From: Clostridium_AD sp050717515 | Lineage (GTDB): Bacteria > Bacillota > Clostridia > Clostridiales > Clostridiaceae | Reading direction: 5' to 3' | Assembly: GCF_050717515.1 (NCBI RefSeq) | Contig: NZ_JBOITL010000021.1 | Location: 62,001-126,000 of the forward strand | Length of the DNA: 64,000 nucleotides | Shown here: one piece after another, positions 55,339-63,596 of the stretch | Layout of the letters: each line of letters opens with the position of its first letter | Numbering within the stretch: position 1 is the stretch's first letter | The notes under the pieces: generated by a model | What the model was told of the DNA's origin: nothing | Database searches by the model: none | What the model saw: the letters and a program-made list of their open reading frames with translations, nothing else | Made by a program: the position numbers and the translations under genes

Positions 55339-56018
55339 ATTCTATATTTGTTTTTAGGTCTACCCACTTTACCGTATTCCATTTCAACCACAAGCTTTTG
55401 TTCTTTTTCTAAATAGTCTAAGTATCTTCTAGCAGTTATTCTAGAAACTCCAATATTTTTCGCAATCTGCTCAGATGTAAATGGTTTATCTTTCATGTCT
55501 GATATTCCCACTATAACTTTTTCATAAGTGTACTGATTAAAGCCCTTAATATCACCAATGCTTTCATAATATTCTATGACGTGTTTATTTTCTTTTATAG
55601 TATATTTATCAATAACTTCTTGCTCCATACTATGAACATTTTTAAAACTATTCTTTCTACTTTTAAATTGGAGCAATGCCTCCTTGAACCTGTTGAATAT
55701 AAAAGGTTTTACTAAATAATCTACTGCTCCATATCGAAATGCTTCTTCAACAGTTTCTGTATTCCTATCTGCAGTAATTAATATAACATCACATTTTAAA
55801 TTTTCCAGTCGTATCCACTTTAATAAATCTGTACCTAAACCCTGTGGAAAAAAAACATCTAATAATATTAGGTCAGGGTTTCCACTTATTATAACTTCTT
55901 TTGCCTTTTCGATGGAGTTAACGCTATCATATAGTGTAAACCCTTCTATTTTTCTAAGAAATTTTTCGTTTATTTCCCTCACCATAGGGTCGTCTTCAAC
56001 AATAAGAACCTTAATCAT
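55323..56018 (-). CDS. CitB/DcuR-type response regulator
   Basis: 231 residues. Receiver with Asp9/Asp10, Asp54 (ILLDVFFPQG) and Lys (YLVKPF), then a linker and a C-terminal winged/HTH domain (TSEQIAKNIGVSRITARRYLDYL) typical of the CitB/DpiA/MalR group. Its ATG overlaps the kinase gene by eight bases. Relatives sense external organic acids through the paired kinase. Its position behind the flavin lipoprotein suggests control of the flavin/quinone locus. Confidence 0.88.
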   Translation of the reverse strand: MIKVLIVEDDPMVREINEKFLRKIEGFTLYDSVNSIEKAKEVIISGNPDLILLDVFFPQGLGTDLLKWIRLENLKCDVILITADRNTETVEEAFRYGAVDYLVKPFIFNRFKEALLQFKSRKNSFKNVHSMEQEVIDKYTIKENKHVIEYYESIGDIKGFNQYTYEKVIVGISDMKDKPFTSEQIAKNIGVSRITARRYLDYLEKEQKLVVEMEYGKVGRPKNKYRIKGEY

Positions 56019-57594
56019 ATAATCTACCCCTTTTCATTGGTATATATATATCCCATATAGCTCCATTTTCTTGTAGAATATTTATGTCACCACCTGCATA
56101 ATCTACTATTTGTTTTATAATACTAAGGCCAAATCCTCTGTTCCCAGGTTTGGTTGTAAATCCACGTTCAAAAACTTTATCTATTATATTTTCACTAATT
56201 CCAGGACCATTATCTTGAATTCTTATTCTAAGTGCTTCATTATTAGATATTAATCTTATGGATATCTTACCATTTTCAAATTTAACTAATTCCTCTATAG
56301 AATTCTCTATTAAGTTTCCAATTACAGAGCAAATCTCATCTACTGTTATATTTTCAGGAATAATATCTAGATATGAATTTGCATCAATTTCTACAGAAAT
56401 TTTAGCTTCTGTTGCTTTATTATATTTGGCAAGTAATAGCCCTGCTATGTGTGTATTCTTAATTCTTTTGCTAAGAATTTCAGAAACTTCTCCGCGAAGC
56501 TTGGATATATGAGATATATATTCAACAGCTTCGTTATACTCTTCTAATTGTATTAGACCTGAAATAGTGTGAAGTTTATTCATAAACTCATGATTTTGAG
56601 CTCTTAAGGCACAAGTCATTTTTTTAATTCCAGTTAATTCTTCAGCCATATTTTTAACCTCAGTTAAGTCCTGAAAACTGGATACAACACCTATAATTTC
56701 TTCTTTATGATTTCTTAATAAAGTATGGCTACACATAAGTGTTTTACCATGACGCATTTTAATTTCTTGATTATATACTGCTTCCTTATTCCTCAATACT
56801 TCCATCATTTCATCTGTATAATTTAAGTTCAAAGTAGCAATACTCTTGCCTATATTTTCATCTTCTAGTTTTAAAATTTCCTTAGCTATTTTATTAAAGA
56901 GTATTATTTTGCCATCACTATCAATAGCTATAATACCATTTTTTAGATTCTGCAAAATTAAATCTCTCTGTCCTAGTAGTAGTGCAATTTCCTTTGGCTC
57001 CAGGCCAAATATGCTTTTCTTTATTGTATTTGACAAAAAAACCGCACCTACTATTCCCATTAAAAGACCAACTACTAAAGCTATTTTCAAACAAAACAAA
57101 TGAAAATCAAGTTCAGCATATACTGTATCAGTTAAAAGGCCCACTAAAACTGCACCTACTTGTTCTCCCTTATAATATATGGGTACAAAGGCTCTTGTTG
57201 CCGAAATCAAAACATTTCTGTCCCTCGCCACATAAGATTCACCCTTTGTTAGCACCTGCTCTTCTCCACCGTCAGCGTATTTCTTGCCCAGAGAATTTCC
57301 ATTTGGATAGGAATATTTTATTCCCTTCATATTCATAACAATAATATATTGAAATCTAGTTTTTTCTCTAAAACTCTCTATAGTTTTTTGAACAGTGTCA
57401 TAATCTTTGGAAGTTGCTAAAGTTTTTTCAATTATATCAATAGATGCAATAGTTACAGCTAAATCCATAGCATTATTACCCATTTGAGTTTCCACAGAAT
57501 TTTGCACTTGATAATAAGTAACAATTCCTATTCCACCAATGACCATAAATATTATAATGCTTATAAATATTGTTAATTTATACTGCAATTTCAA
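56011..57594 (-). CDS. CitA/DcuS-type sensor histidine kinase
   Basis: About 527 residues. A membrane helix (8-30), an extracytoplasmic PDC-like sensor domain (35-165: FREKTRFQYIIVMNMKGIKYSYP), a second helix (170-190), a PAS domain (215-310), then the CitA-type phosphorylation helix ALRAQNHEFMNKLHTISG with His335 and a HATPase domain (IQDNGPGISENII, GLSIIKQIV). The ligand is unknown; family members bind citrate, C4-dicarboxylates or malate. GAGGTG suits the TTG at 57594; a GTG at 57600 is possible. Confidence 0.88.
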   Translation of the reverse strand: MKLQYKLTIFISIIIFMVIGGIGIVTYYQVQNSVETQMGNNAMDLAVTIASIDIIEKTLATSKDYDTVQKTIESFREKTRFQYIIVMNMKGIKYSYPNGNSLGKKYADGGEEQVLTKGESYVARDRNVLISATRAFVPIYYKGEQVGAVLVGLLTDTVYAELDFHLFCLKIALVVGLLMGIVGAVFLSNTIKKSIFGLEPKEIALLLGQRDLILQNLKNGIIAIDSDGKIILFNKIAKEILKLEDENIGKSIATLNLNYTDEMMEVLRNKEAVYNQEIKMRHGKTLMCSHTLLRNHKEEIIGVVSSFQDLTEVKNMAEELTGIKKMTCALRAQNHEFMNKLHTISGLIQLEEYNEAVEYISHISKLRGEVSEILSKRIKNTHIAGLLLAKYNKATEAKISVEIDANSYLDIIPENITVDEICSVIGNLIENSIEELVKFENGKISIRLISNNEALRIRIQDNGPGISENIIDKVFERGFTTKPGNRGFGLSIIKQIVDYAGGDINILQENGAIWDIYIPMKRGRLYD

Positions 57595-57617
57595 TAGCAC
57601 TTCACCTCATATTATGG

Positions 57618-57965
57618 TTATTTTATTTTTGCTTTATTTAACCCATCTTTAATAGCTTTAATAAGTCCATTGCTTGTATATGTAGCTCCTGCAACAACTT
57701 GAACCTCTGAACTATTAGCTTTTATTACTTTTGGCGGGATTTTTTTATATACTATTTCAGCTATCACTGGAGTTTCTTGTTGCGATAATATCACAATTTC
57801 CTTTATTTCGTATTGATCCGTCACTATTTTAACCTTTATGGGTCCTATATGCCCTTCTGCGTTACCCTCATAGGTTCCTTTTTTATAAATAACACTTTTT
57901 GAACCACAAGCCACGAGTCCAGTTGCTAAAACTATCCATAATGCTAATACAACTAATTTTTTCAA
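57618..57965 (-). CDS. Short FMN-binding lipoprotein
   Basis: 115 residues. Lipoprotein signal ending ATGLVACGS (Cys20), then a single FMN_bind domain: TYEGNAEGHIGPIKVKIV, EIVILSQQETP, and VVAGATYTSNGLIKAI near 91-106. The GAT Thr is the expected flavinylation site for ApbE (gene at 2502). It resembles the single flavin domains of electron-export lipoproteins. GGAGGAG suits a TTG start. It heads a transcript with the sensor/regulator pair, behind its own promoter at 58024. Confidence 0.82.
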   Translation of the reverse strand: MKKLVVLALWIVLATGLVACGSKSVIYKKGTYEGNAEGHIGPIKVKIVTDQYEIKEIVILSQQETPVIAEIVYKKIPPKVIKANSSEVQVVAGATYTSNGLIKAIKDGLNKAKIK

Positions 57966-58023
57966 TTAAGTCTCCTCCCTTGTCATCCAAATAAGTTTTT
58001 CTTGGGTCAATAGCCATAATATA

Positions 58024-58052
58024 ATTATATCATTCTTCTACTTTTGTGTCAT
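58024..58052 (-). promoter_or_regulatory. promoter of the flavin lipoprotein-sensor-regulator transcript
   Basis: On the minus strand ATGACA (58047-58052), 17 bases, then extended -10 TGATATAAT (TATAAT at 58024-58029). It lies 59 bases before the lipoprotein start and separates it from the ABC/quinone operon. Confidence 0.65.
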
Positions 58053-58069
58053 TTTAAGTATATGTTTTT

Positions 58070-58813
58070 TTATCTCCAAGGACAAAAAATCCCTTCTAAA
58101 ACATCAGTTATAATAAAGAAAAATAGGCCGATTAAACTTAAAATTAAAATGCCTGAATACATTTGAATATAGTTAATTCTCATCCAAGAGTCCATAATAA
58201 AATACCCCATGCCATATTCTGTGCCAAAGTTTTCAGTAAAGAATAAAACAGATATAGCAGTACCTATTCCAATTCGAAGAGATGTTAATAAAGCTTTAAG
58301 TATTCCAGGAAAAATAATCTCTTTCATTATTTGAAAATTTGTTGCTCCCAATGAATACATAGGATAAAAAACTTCTTCAGGGATATTTTTTACTTCATCT
58401 CGTATATTAACCACTACAGAGAAAAAGGTAATTAAGAAGATCATAACTATTTTTGTTAAATCACCTAAGCCAAAAATAAGCATTACTATAGGAAGTAATG
58501 CTATCTTAGGTATAGGATAATTAAAATATATAATTGGTGATAATATTAAATCAATCTTTTTAAAATATCCCATTAAAATACCTACAGGCACACCTATTAT
58601 CAAAGTAAATAGCAAGCCTACTATAATTCTATTAAAACTGTAAACAACGTGGACTGCTATTTCACTTTTAAAAGTTATAAATATATTTATTATTATTGCA
58701 TAGGGTGGTGGAAATAATGGCTTATTAATAATCATAGCTCCTATTTGCCACAAACCAAAAATAATAAAAAAAGCAATTGCAAAGTTAACTAGTTTATATT
58801 CTTTAAGTCTCAT
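58070..58813 (-). CDS. ABC transporter permease, SsuC/TauC-like
   Basis: 247 residues, six membrane segments. The binding-protein-dependent transport motif is present in the EEVFYPMYSLGATNFQIMKEIIFPG loop (EAA-like) at about 150-175. Its ATG overlaps the ATPase stop (ATGA). Relatives import sulfonates, nitrate, bicarbonate, aromatic acids or thiamine precursors. No substrate-binding protein is encoded nearby in the window. Family call good; substrate unknown. Confidence 0.85.
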   Translation of the reverse strand: MRLKEYKLVNFAIAFFIIFGLWQIGAMIINKPLFPPPYAIIINIFITFKSEIAVHVVYSFNRIIVGLLFTLIIGVPVGILMGYFKKIDLILSPIIYFNYPIPKIALLPIVMLIFGLGDLTKIVMIFLITFFSVVVNIRDEVKNIPEEVFYPMYSLGATNFQIMKEIIFPGILKALLTSLRIGIGTAISVLFFTENFGTEYGMGYFIMDSWMRINYIQMYSGILILSLIGLFFFIITDVLEGIFCPWR

Positions 58814-59562
58814 TCCAGCTGGCCCCCTTTAAGAATTTTTCTAAGTTTATTGTTTATATCTATGTACTCAAAATCAACTTCCCTATTTATTTTTCCAAAT
58901 AAGGGATTGCTTATAACTTCAACTATTTTTCCTGGGGAGGCGGATATTACAGCTATGTTCTTTGCTAAATATATTGCTTCTTTAATATCATGGGTTACAA
59001 TTATAGTGGTAACCTTGTGTGCCTGCCAAACTTCTAAAAACATTTTCTGAACCTCTTCCCTGGTCATAGCATCCAACGCAGAAAAAGATTCATCCATTAA
59101 AAGTATATTTGGTTTTAATAATAAAGCTCTAGCCATGGATACTCTTTGCATTTGTCCTCCACTTAGCTGACTTGGATATCTTTTAACAAAGTCTTTAAGC
59201 TTTAACTCCACTAGTAATTTCTCATAAAAATCCATATCTATATTACCCTTACCATCTTTGATTTTTGCGGATAAAAATATGTTCTGCTCTACTGTTTTCC
59301 ATTTAACTAATCCATAATTTTGAGGTATTAAACCAATTCTATGTATTTTAGGATCCACTGCTTTTCCATCTATTAAAACTTCACCTGTGTAGTCCACAAT
59401 AATTCCTGCTATAACCTTTAATAAAGTTGATTTACCACCACCTGAGGGGCCAATTATAGCACAAATATCCCCTTTTTTCACTGTTAAATTTGCATTTTCT
59501 ATGACTTTGGTATTTTTGTCCACGTTTTTATAACAAACACTTAAATCACTTATTTTTATCAT
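58810..59562 (-). CDS. ABC transporter ATPase, SsuB/TauB-like
   Basis: 250 residues. Walker A GPSGGGKST (38-46), Q-loop LIPQNYGLVKWKT, signature LSGGQMQRVSMARALLL, Walker B ILLMDESFSALD and the H-loop IIVTHD. It pairs with the permease 58070 and overlaps the UbiX gene by ATGA, which ties uptake to quinone biosynthesis. No UbiX-ABC fusion of this kind is familiar to me. Confidence 0.9.
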   Translation of the reverse strand: MIKISDLSVCYKNVDKNTKVIENANLTVKKGDICAIIGPSGGGKSTLLKVIAGIIVDYTGEVLIDGKAVDPKIHRIGLIPQNYGLVKWKTVEQNIFLSAKIKDGKGNIDMDFYEKLLVELKLKDFVKRYPSQLSGGQMQRVSMARALLLKPNILLMDESFSALDAMTREEVQKMFLEVWQAHKVTTIIVTHDIKEAIYLAKNIAVISASPGKIVEVISNPLFGKINREVDFEYIDINNKLRKILKGGQLE

Positions 59563-60140
59563 TTATTTATGCCCCACTCATGGTACATTTCATTATCTAC
59601 ATTTAAGCTTGAAAGAATTCTCCCTACCGTGATATTTACCATATCTTCAATAGTTTTTGGCTTTTCATAAAACGCTGGCATAGGAGGTATTATCAAAACA
59701 TTCAAATTGCTTAAAAAAAGCATGTTCTTAAGATGAATAGAACTAAGCGGGGTTTCCCTTGGAATCAAAATCAATTTTCTTTTTTCTTTAATCATTACGT
59801 CTGCAGCTCTTATTAGTAAATTATCAGAAGTTCCGCTACTTATTTTTGAAAGAGTTCCCATTGAACAGGGCACAATTACCATTCCATCAGTCTTGAAGGA
59901 ACCACTTGCTATAGACGAAAACATATCCTCTATATCACATAAATTAAGCCTTCCATTGCTTTTATTAATATTTTTAAGCCATGCATCAAAATTAATTTCA
60001 AGCTCATACTCCAAAACTTTTCTGCCGTTATTTGTAATGACTAAATAAACTTCATTATCACCTTTTATTAACTCTTCTATAAGCCGTACACCGTAGATAC
60101 TTCCACTGGCTCCGGTAATCCCTACTATATATCTTCCCAA
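59559..60140 (-). CDS. ubiX: UbiX-like flavin prenyltransferase
   Basis: 193 residues from a TTG at 60140 (AAGAGGTG six bases upstream; the GTG at 60149 overlaps that site). YIVGITGASGSIYGVRL binds FMN; VPCSMGTLSKISSGTSDNLLIRAADV and the ILIPRETPLSSIHLKNM block fit UbiX. It makes prenylated FMN, the cofactor of UbiD, encoded two genes upstream. In some quinone pathways the pair removes the carboxyl group after prenylation. Confidence 0.9.
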   Translation of the reverse strand: MGRYIVGITGASGSIYGVRLIEELIKGDNEVYLVITNNGRKVLEYELEINFDAWLKNINKSNGRLNLCDIEDMFSSIASGSFKTDGMVIVPCSMGTLSKISSGTSDNLLIRAADVMIKEKRKLILIPRETPLSSIHLKNMLFLSNLNVLIIPPMPAFYEKPKTIEDMVNITVGRILSSLNVDNEMYHEWGINK

Positions 60141-60156
60141 ACAAATCACCTCTTAA

Positions 60157-61014
60157 TTATAATATAAAAAAATCTAATACAGTAAAAATAAATATACAAA
60201 CACTTACCACTTGATTTATGTTATAAGAAGCAATTTTCATCTTTTTTGTGTTTGTTGGAGACACAATATAATGCTCCAAGATTAACAAAATGGCACTGAT
60301 AAATATGCCAAATAAATATATCCATCCTCTATGCATTACAAAATATAAACTAATTAAAAGCAAAATCGTAATAACGTGAAACAGTGAGGATATGTATAAG
60401 GCACCCTTTAATCCAAATTTAGCAGGTATAGAAAACAAACCGGTTCTTCTATCAAACTCAATATCTTGAGTTGCATAAATTATATCAAAACCCGCTACCC
60501 ACAATGTCACAACAGCACCTAAAATAATTGGTGCAAGCGCAAATTTTCCTGTTACCGCAAGCCATGCGCCTACAGGAGCCCCGCCACAGGTTATACCTAG
60601 AATAATATGGCATACCCATGTAAATCTTTTAGTATAAGAGTAAATTATAAAAAAAAAAAGTGCTACCGGAGATAACATAAAACATAGAGGATTTAGTTTA
60701 TAGGCCGCTATTATAAAAACAAAAAAACAAAATAGCACTATACCTAAGGCTTCATAATCCTTCACCAGGCCCTTTGGCATATGTCTATTTGCAGTTCTAG
60801 GATTCTTTTTATCAATATCCTTATCTACAATTCTATTAAGAGCGTTAGCACCATTTCGAGCTCCAACAAGTGCAATTAATATCCAAAATATTGTAGTAGC
60901 GGGCGGTAACCCATTAGCTGCCCAAATCATTGATATTAAAGCGAAAGGAAGAGAGAAGAGTGTATGGGAAAACATAACTAACTCCCCATAGCTTTTAAGT
61001 TTCTTTAATACCAT
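60157..61014 (-). CDS. ubiA: UbiA-family aromatic prenyltransferase
   Basis: 285 residues from the ATG at 61014 (AGAGGTGG seven bases upstream), about eight membrane segments. The first Asp-rich motif is in NALNRIVDKDIDKKNPRT and the second is in YATQDIEFDRRTGLFSIP. It joins a polyprenyl tail to an aromatic acid in the membrane. It overlaps ubiD by 20 bases. The substrate may be 4-hydroxybenzoate-like or naphthoate-like (MqnP type); sequence alone does not decide. Confidence 0.9.
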   Translation of the reverse strand: MVLKKLKSYGELVMFSHTLFSLPFALISMIWAANGLPPATTIFWILIALVGARNGANALNRIVDKDIDKKNPRTANRHMPKGLVKDYEALGIVLFCFFVFIIAAYKLNPLCFMLSPVALFFFIIYSYTKRFTWVCHIILGITCGGAPVGAWLAVTGKFALAPIILGAVVTLWVAGFDIIYATQDIEFDRRTGLFSIPAKFGLKGALYISSLFHVITILLLISLYFVMHRGWIYLFGIFISAILLILEHYIVSPTNTKKMKIASYNINQVVSVCIFIFTVLDFFIL

Positions 61015-62440
61015 ATTCACTCCACCTCTTATCTACCATTTTTTTAATTTCCTCAGACATTTCTATATCATCTGGCCAAGGCCTTGAATGTCCTTCTGAG
61101 GGCCATTTTTTTGTAGCATCTATACCTAGTCTTGAACCATAAAAAGGAGTATTTGATGCATGATCAAGTGCATCTAAAGGTCCTTCTGAAATTACTATAT
61201 CTCTACTAGGATCTATATTATTAAATACTTTCCAGGCTACAGTTGAGATATTCTGAGGATCAATATTTTCATCTACAACTATAATCATTTTTGTATACAT
61301 CATCTGCCCAAGTCCCCATAATGAATTCATAATTTTGTGAGCATGCTTTGGATAAGCCTTTTTAATTGAAACTATTACACAATTATGAAATACACCTTCT
61401 AATGGGAAATTTATATCTATTATTTCAGGGCATTGAACCTTTATTAAAGGTAAAAAAATCCTTTCTGTAGCTTTTCCTAGGTAACAATCTTCCATAGGGG
61501 GCTTACCTACAATTGTTGTAGGATATACTGGATGCTTTTTCCTTGTAATCTTTTCAATGTGAAACACGGGATACATATCTTCAAGAGAATAATATCCTGT
61601 ATGGTCACCAAATGGACCTTCTAATCTCTCTTCATCTAAGTCCACATATCCTTCTAATATAAATTCAGCATTAGCAGGTACATAAATATCATTGGTTATT
61701 GATTTAACAATTTCTACAGGTGATTTTCTAAGAAATCCAGCAAAAATCATTTCATCTATCATTTTTGGTAGTGGTGCAGTGGCCGCATATATAGTTGCTG
61801 GATCGCAGCCTAATGCTACTGATACAGGCATTTTCAATCCAAACTTCCTATATTTTTCGTATATCTCTTTTCCGTCTTTATGTAGATGCCAATGCATACC
61901 AGTAGTATTTTTGTCATATACTTGAAGTCTGTACATTCCAACATTTTGCTGATTAGTTTCTGGATCTACTGTTATTACTAGGGGAAGTGTTATGTATCTC
62001 CCTCCATCTTTAGGCCAGCACTTTAATATTGGAAGCTTACTTAAGTCTGCATCTTCTATTACCTCTTGGCAAGGGGCATTTTTTACTTTTTTAGGAAATA
62101 CTCTTGCAAGTCTTGCAAGTTTGGGAATGGATTTAACTTTATTAATTAAGGTTATATAATTAGTTACGTCCATAAAATCCATTATAGTTGCTGCAATATC
62201 ATCAAGATTCTCTACTTCAAGTCCGTAATTCATTCGCTCGTAGGTTCCTAATGAATTAATTAATACTGGGTATTCTGAATTTTTCACATTTTTAAAAAGC
62301 AAGGCATGACCATACTTTTTTGAAACTCTATCAGCTATTTCCGTAATTTCAAGCTCACTATCTACTTCTATTTCAATTTCATCTAAAAGTTTTTTATCTC
62401 TCAAATGATTTATAAAATCCTGTAAATCCTTATAAGCCAT
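60995..62440 (-). CDS. ubiD: UbiD-family prenylated-FMN-dependent decarboxylase
   Basis: 481 residues. MYRLQVYDKNTTGMHWHLHKDG (prFMN/metal site), ALGCDPATIYAATAPLP, EGPFGDHTGYYSL (catalytic Glu) and PPMEDCYLGKATERIFLP are the UbiD core, and the length is usual. It decarboxylates an aromatic acid and needs the UbiX product. It lies between ubiA and polyprenyl synthetase, consistent with a quinone pathway. GGGATGG precedes the ATG. Confidence 0.92.
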   Translation of the reverse strand: MAYKDLQDFINHLRDKKLLDEIEIEVDSELEITEIADRVSKKYGHALLFKNVKNSEYPVLINSLGTYERMNYGLEVENLDDIAATIMDFMDVTNYITLINKVKSIPKLARLARVFPKKVKNAPCQEVIEDADLSKLPILKCWPKDGGRYITLPLVITVDPETNQQNVGMYRLQVYDKNTTGMHWHLHKDGKEIYEKYRKFGLKMPVSVALGCDPATIYAATAPLPKMIDEMIFAGFLRKSPVEIVKSITNDIYVPANAEFILEGYVDLDEERLEGPFGDHTGYYSLEDMYPVFHIEKITRKKHPVYPTTIVGKPPMEDCYLGKATERIFLPLIKVQCPEIIDINFPLEGVFHNCVIVSIKKAYPKHAHKIMNSLWGLGQMMYTKMIIVVDENIDPQNISTVAWKVFNNIDPSRDIVISEGPLDALDHASNTPFYGSRLGIDATKKWPSEGHSRPWPDDIEMSEEIKKMVDKRWSEYGIKET

Positions 62441-62464
62441 ATAACCATCCCTTTCTATATTTTA

Positions 62465-63436
62465 TTAGGAATTACGATTTAATAATTTCTCTGTTACAGC
62501 TTTAATTATTTCTTTGCTTTCGCATTCTGGTAATTTCTCTATATAATCAAAGGCTTTTTTTGTGTATTTATCCGCTAAATTTTGAGCTTTGTCTATTCCA
62601 TTATATTGATTAACTAATATAGTAATTTGTTTTACATCTTCATCATTTAATGAAGTGTTATCTAATATAGTAGAAATTTTATTTTCTGGATCCGCTGCCA
62701 TAGCATATATTAGTGGTAGTGTATAATAACCTTTTACTAAATCACTTTGAGCATTCTTACCTAGTTTACTGGCATCTCCACTGTAATCCAGCAAATCATC
62801 TATGATTTGAAAAGCCATTCCAATATAGTAACCAACCCTTGCTAATAATTTTGAAGTTGTCTCACTACATTTAGATTCCTTTGCACCAGTATAAAAGCTA
62901 ATAGAAAATAGTGCTGCTGTTTTTCCAGATATAATTTTTATATATTTTCTAAGGCTTGTGTTTCTTCTGTATCTAATATTATATTGCCTTATTTCTCCCA
63001 TACATATTTTAGATATAGCTTTTGATATATCTCTTAAATTTTCAGTGGAATAATCAAATCCAGATAGCATTATAAAGCATTGACAAAATAAAAAGTCACC
63101 TATATATACTGCATATTCTTTGCTGTATTTGTGTTGCACCGTTTCCACACCGCGTCTAAGTTTAGATTCATCTACAACGTCATCATGAACTAATGTTGCC
63201 ATATGCATCATTTCAATGGCTGCACCTAAGTTGTGCATTTTGTCCCTATCATATTCTCCAAACTTTGCGGCCAGTAGTAAAAAAGCCGGTCTTAACATCT
63301 TTCCGCCTGCATTAACTAGTGGAGAAATAGCTTCATCAAACTCTTTTTCACTAGATTTTACATTATCCACAATTATCTTTTTTATACCTTCTAATTCTTC
63401 CGCAATATCAGGGTAGTCTTCCCAAAATTTACTCAT
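62465..63436 (-). CDS. Polyprenyl diphosphate synthetase
   Basis: 323 residues from the ATG at 63436 (AAGGTG six bases upstream). DDVVD in HDDVVDESKLRRG and DDLLD in FQIIDDLLDYSGD are the two Asp-rich motifs of trans-prenyltransferases, which make the long side chain of quinones. A heptaprenyl-type partner (DmkB-like) fits the context. It follows the Ndh2-like gene after 160 bases; a hairpin at 63512 may reduce read-through. Confidence 0.92.
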   Translation of the reverse strand: MSKFWEDYPDIAEELEGIKKIIVDNVKSSEKEFDEAISPLVNAGGKMLRPAFLLLAAKFGEYDRDKMHNLGAAIEMMHMATLVHDDVVDESKLRRGVETVQHKYSKEYAVYIGDFLFCQCFIMLSGFDYSTENLRDISKAISKICMGEIRQYNIRYRRNTSLRKYIKIISGKTAALFSISFYTGAKESKCSETTSKLLARVGYYIGMAFQIIDDLLDYSGDASKLGKNAQSDLVKGYYTLPLIYAMAADPENKISTILDNTSLNDEDVKQITILVNQYNGIDKAQNLADKYTKKAFDYIEKLPECESKEIIKAVTEKLLNRNS

Positions 63437-63511
63437 TTTTATCACCTTGTCCAATTATTTTTAATTTTGAATAATAATTACTTATTATTAATATTCCACT
63501 ATAAAACCAAA

Positions 63512-63539
63512 TGTCCTTTTAATTATTTCTAAAAGGACA
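63512..63539 (-). terminator. weak terminator or attenuator before polyprenyl synthetase
   Basis: TGTCCTTTT / AAAAGGACA (nine pairs, 10-base loop), on the minus strand followed by TTTGGTTTT. It lies between the Ndh2-like gene and the quinone genes. Confidence 0.4.
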
Positions 63540-63596
63540 CTCCATTTTTAAAAATTCAGTTTTTAATTAAAGAACTATGGTATAAATATATATTTA

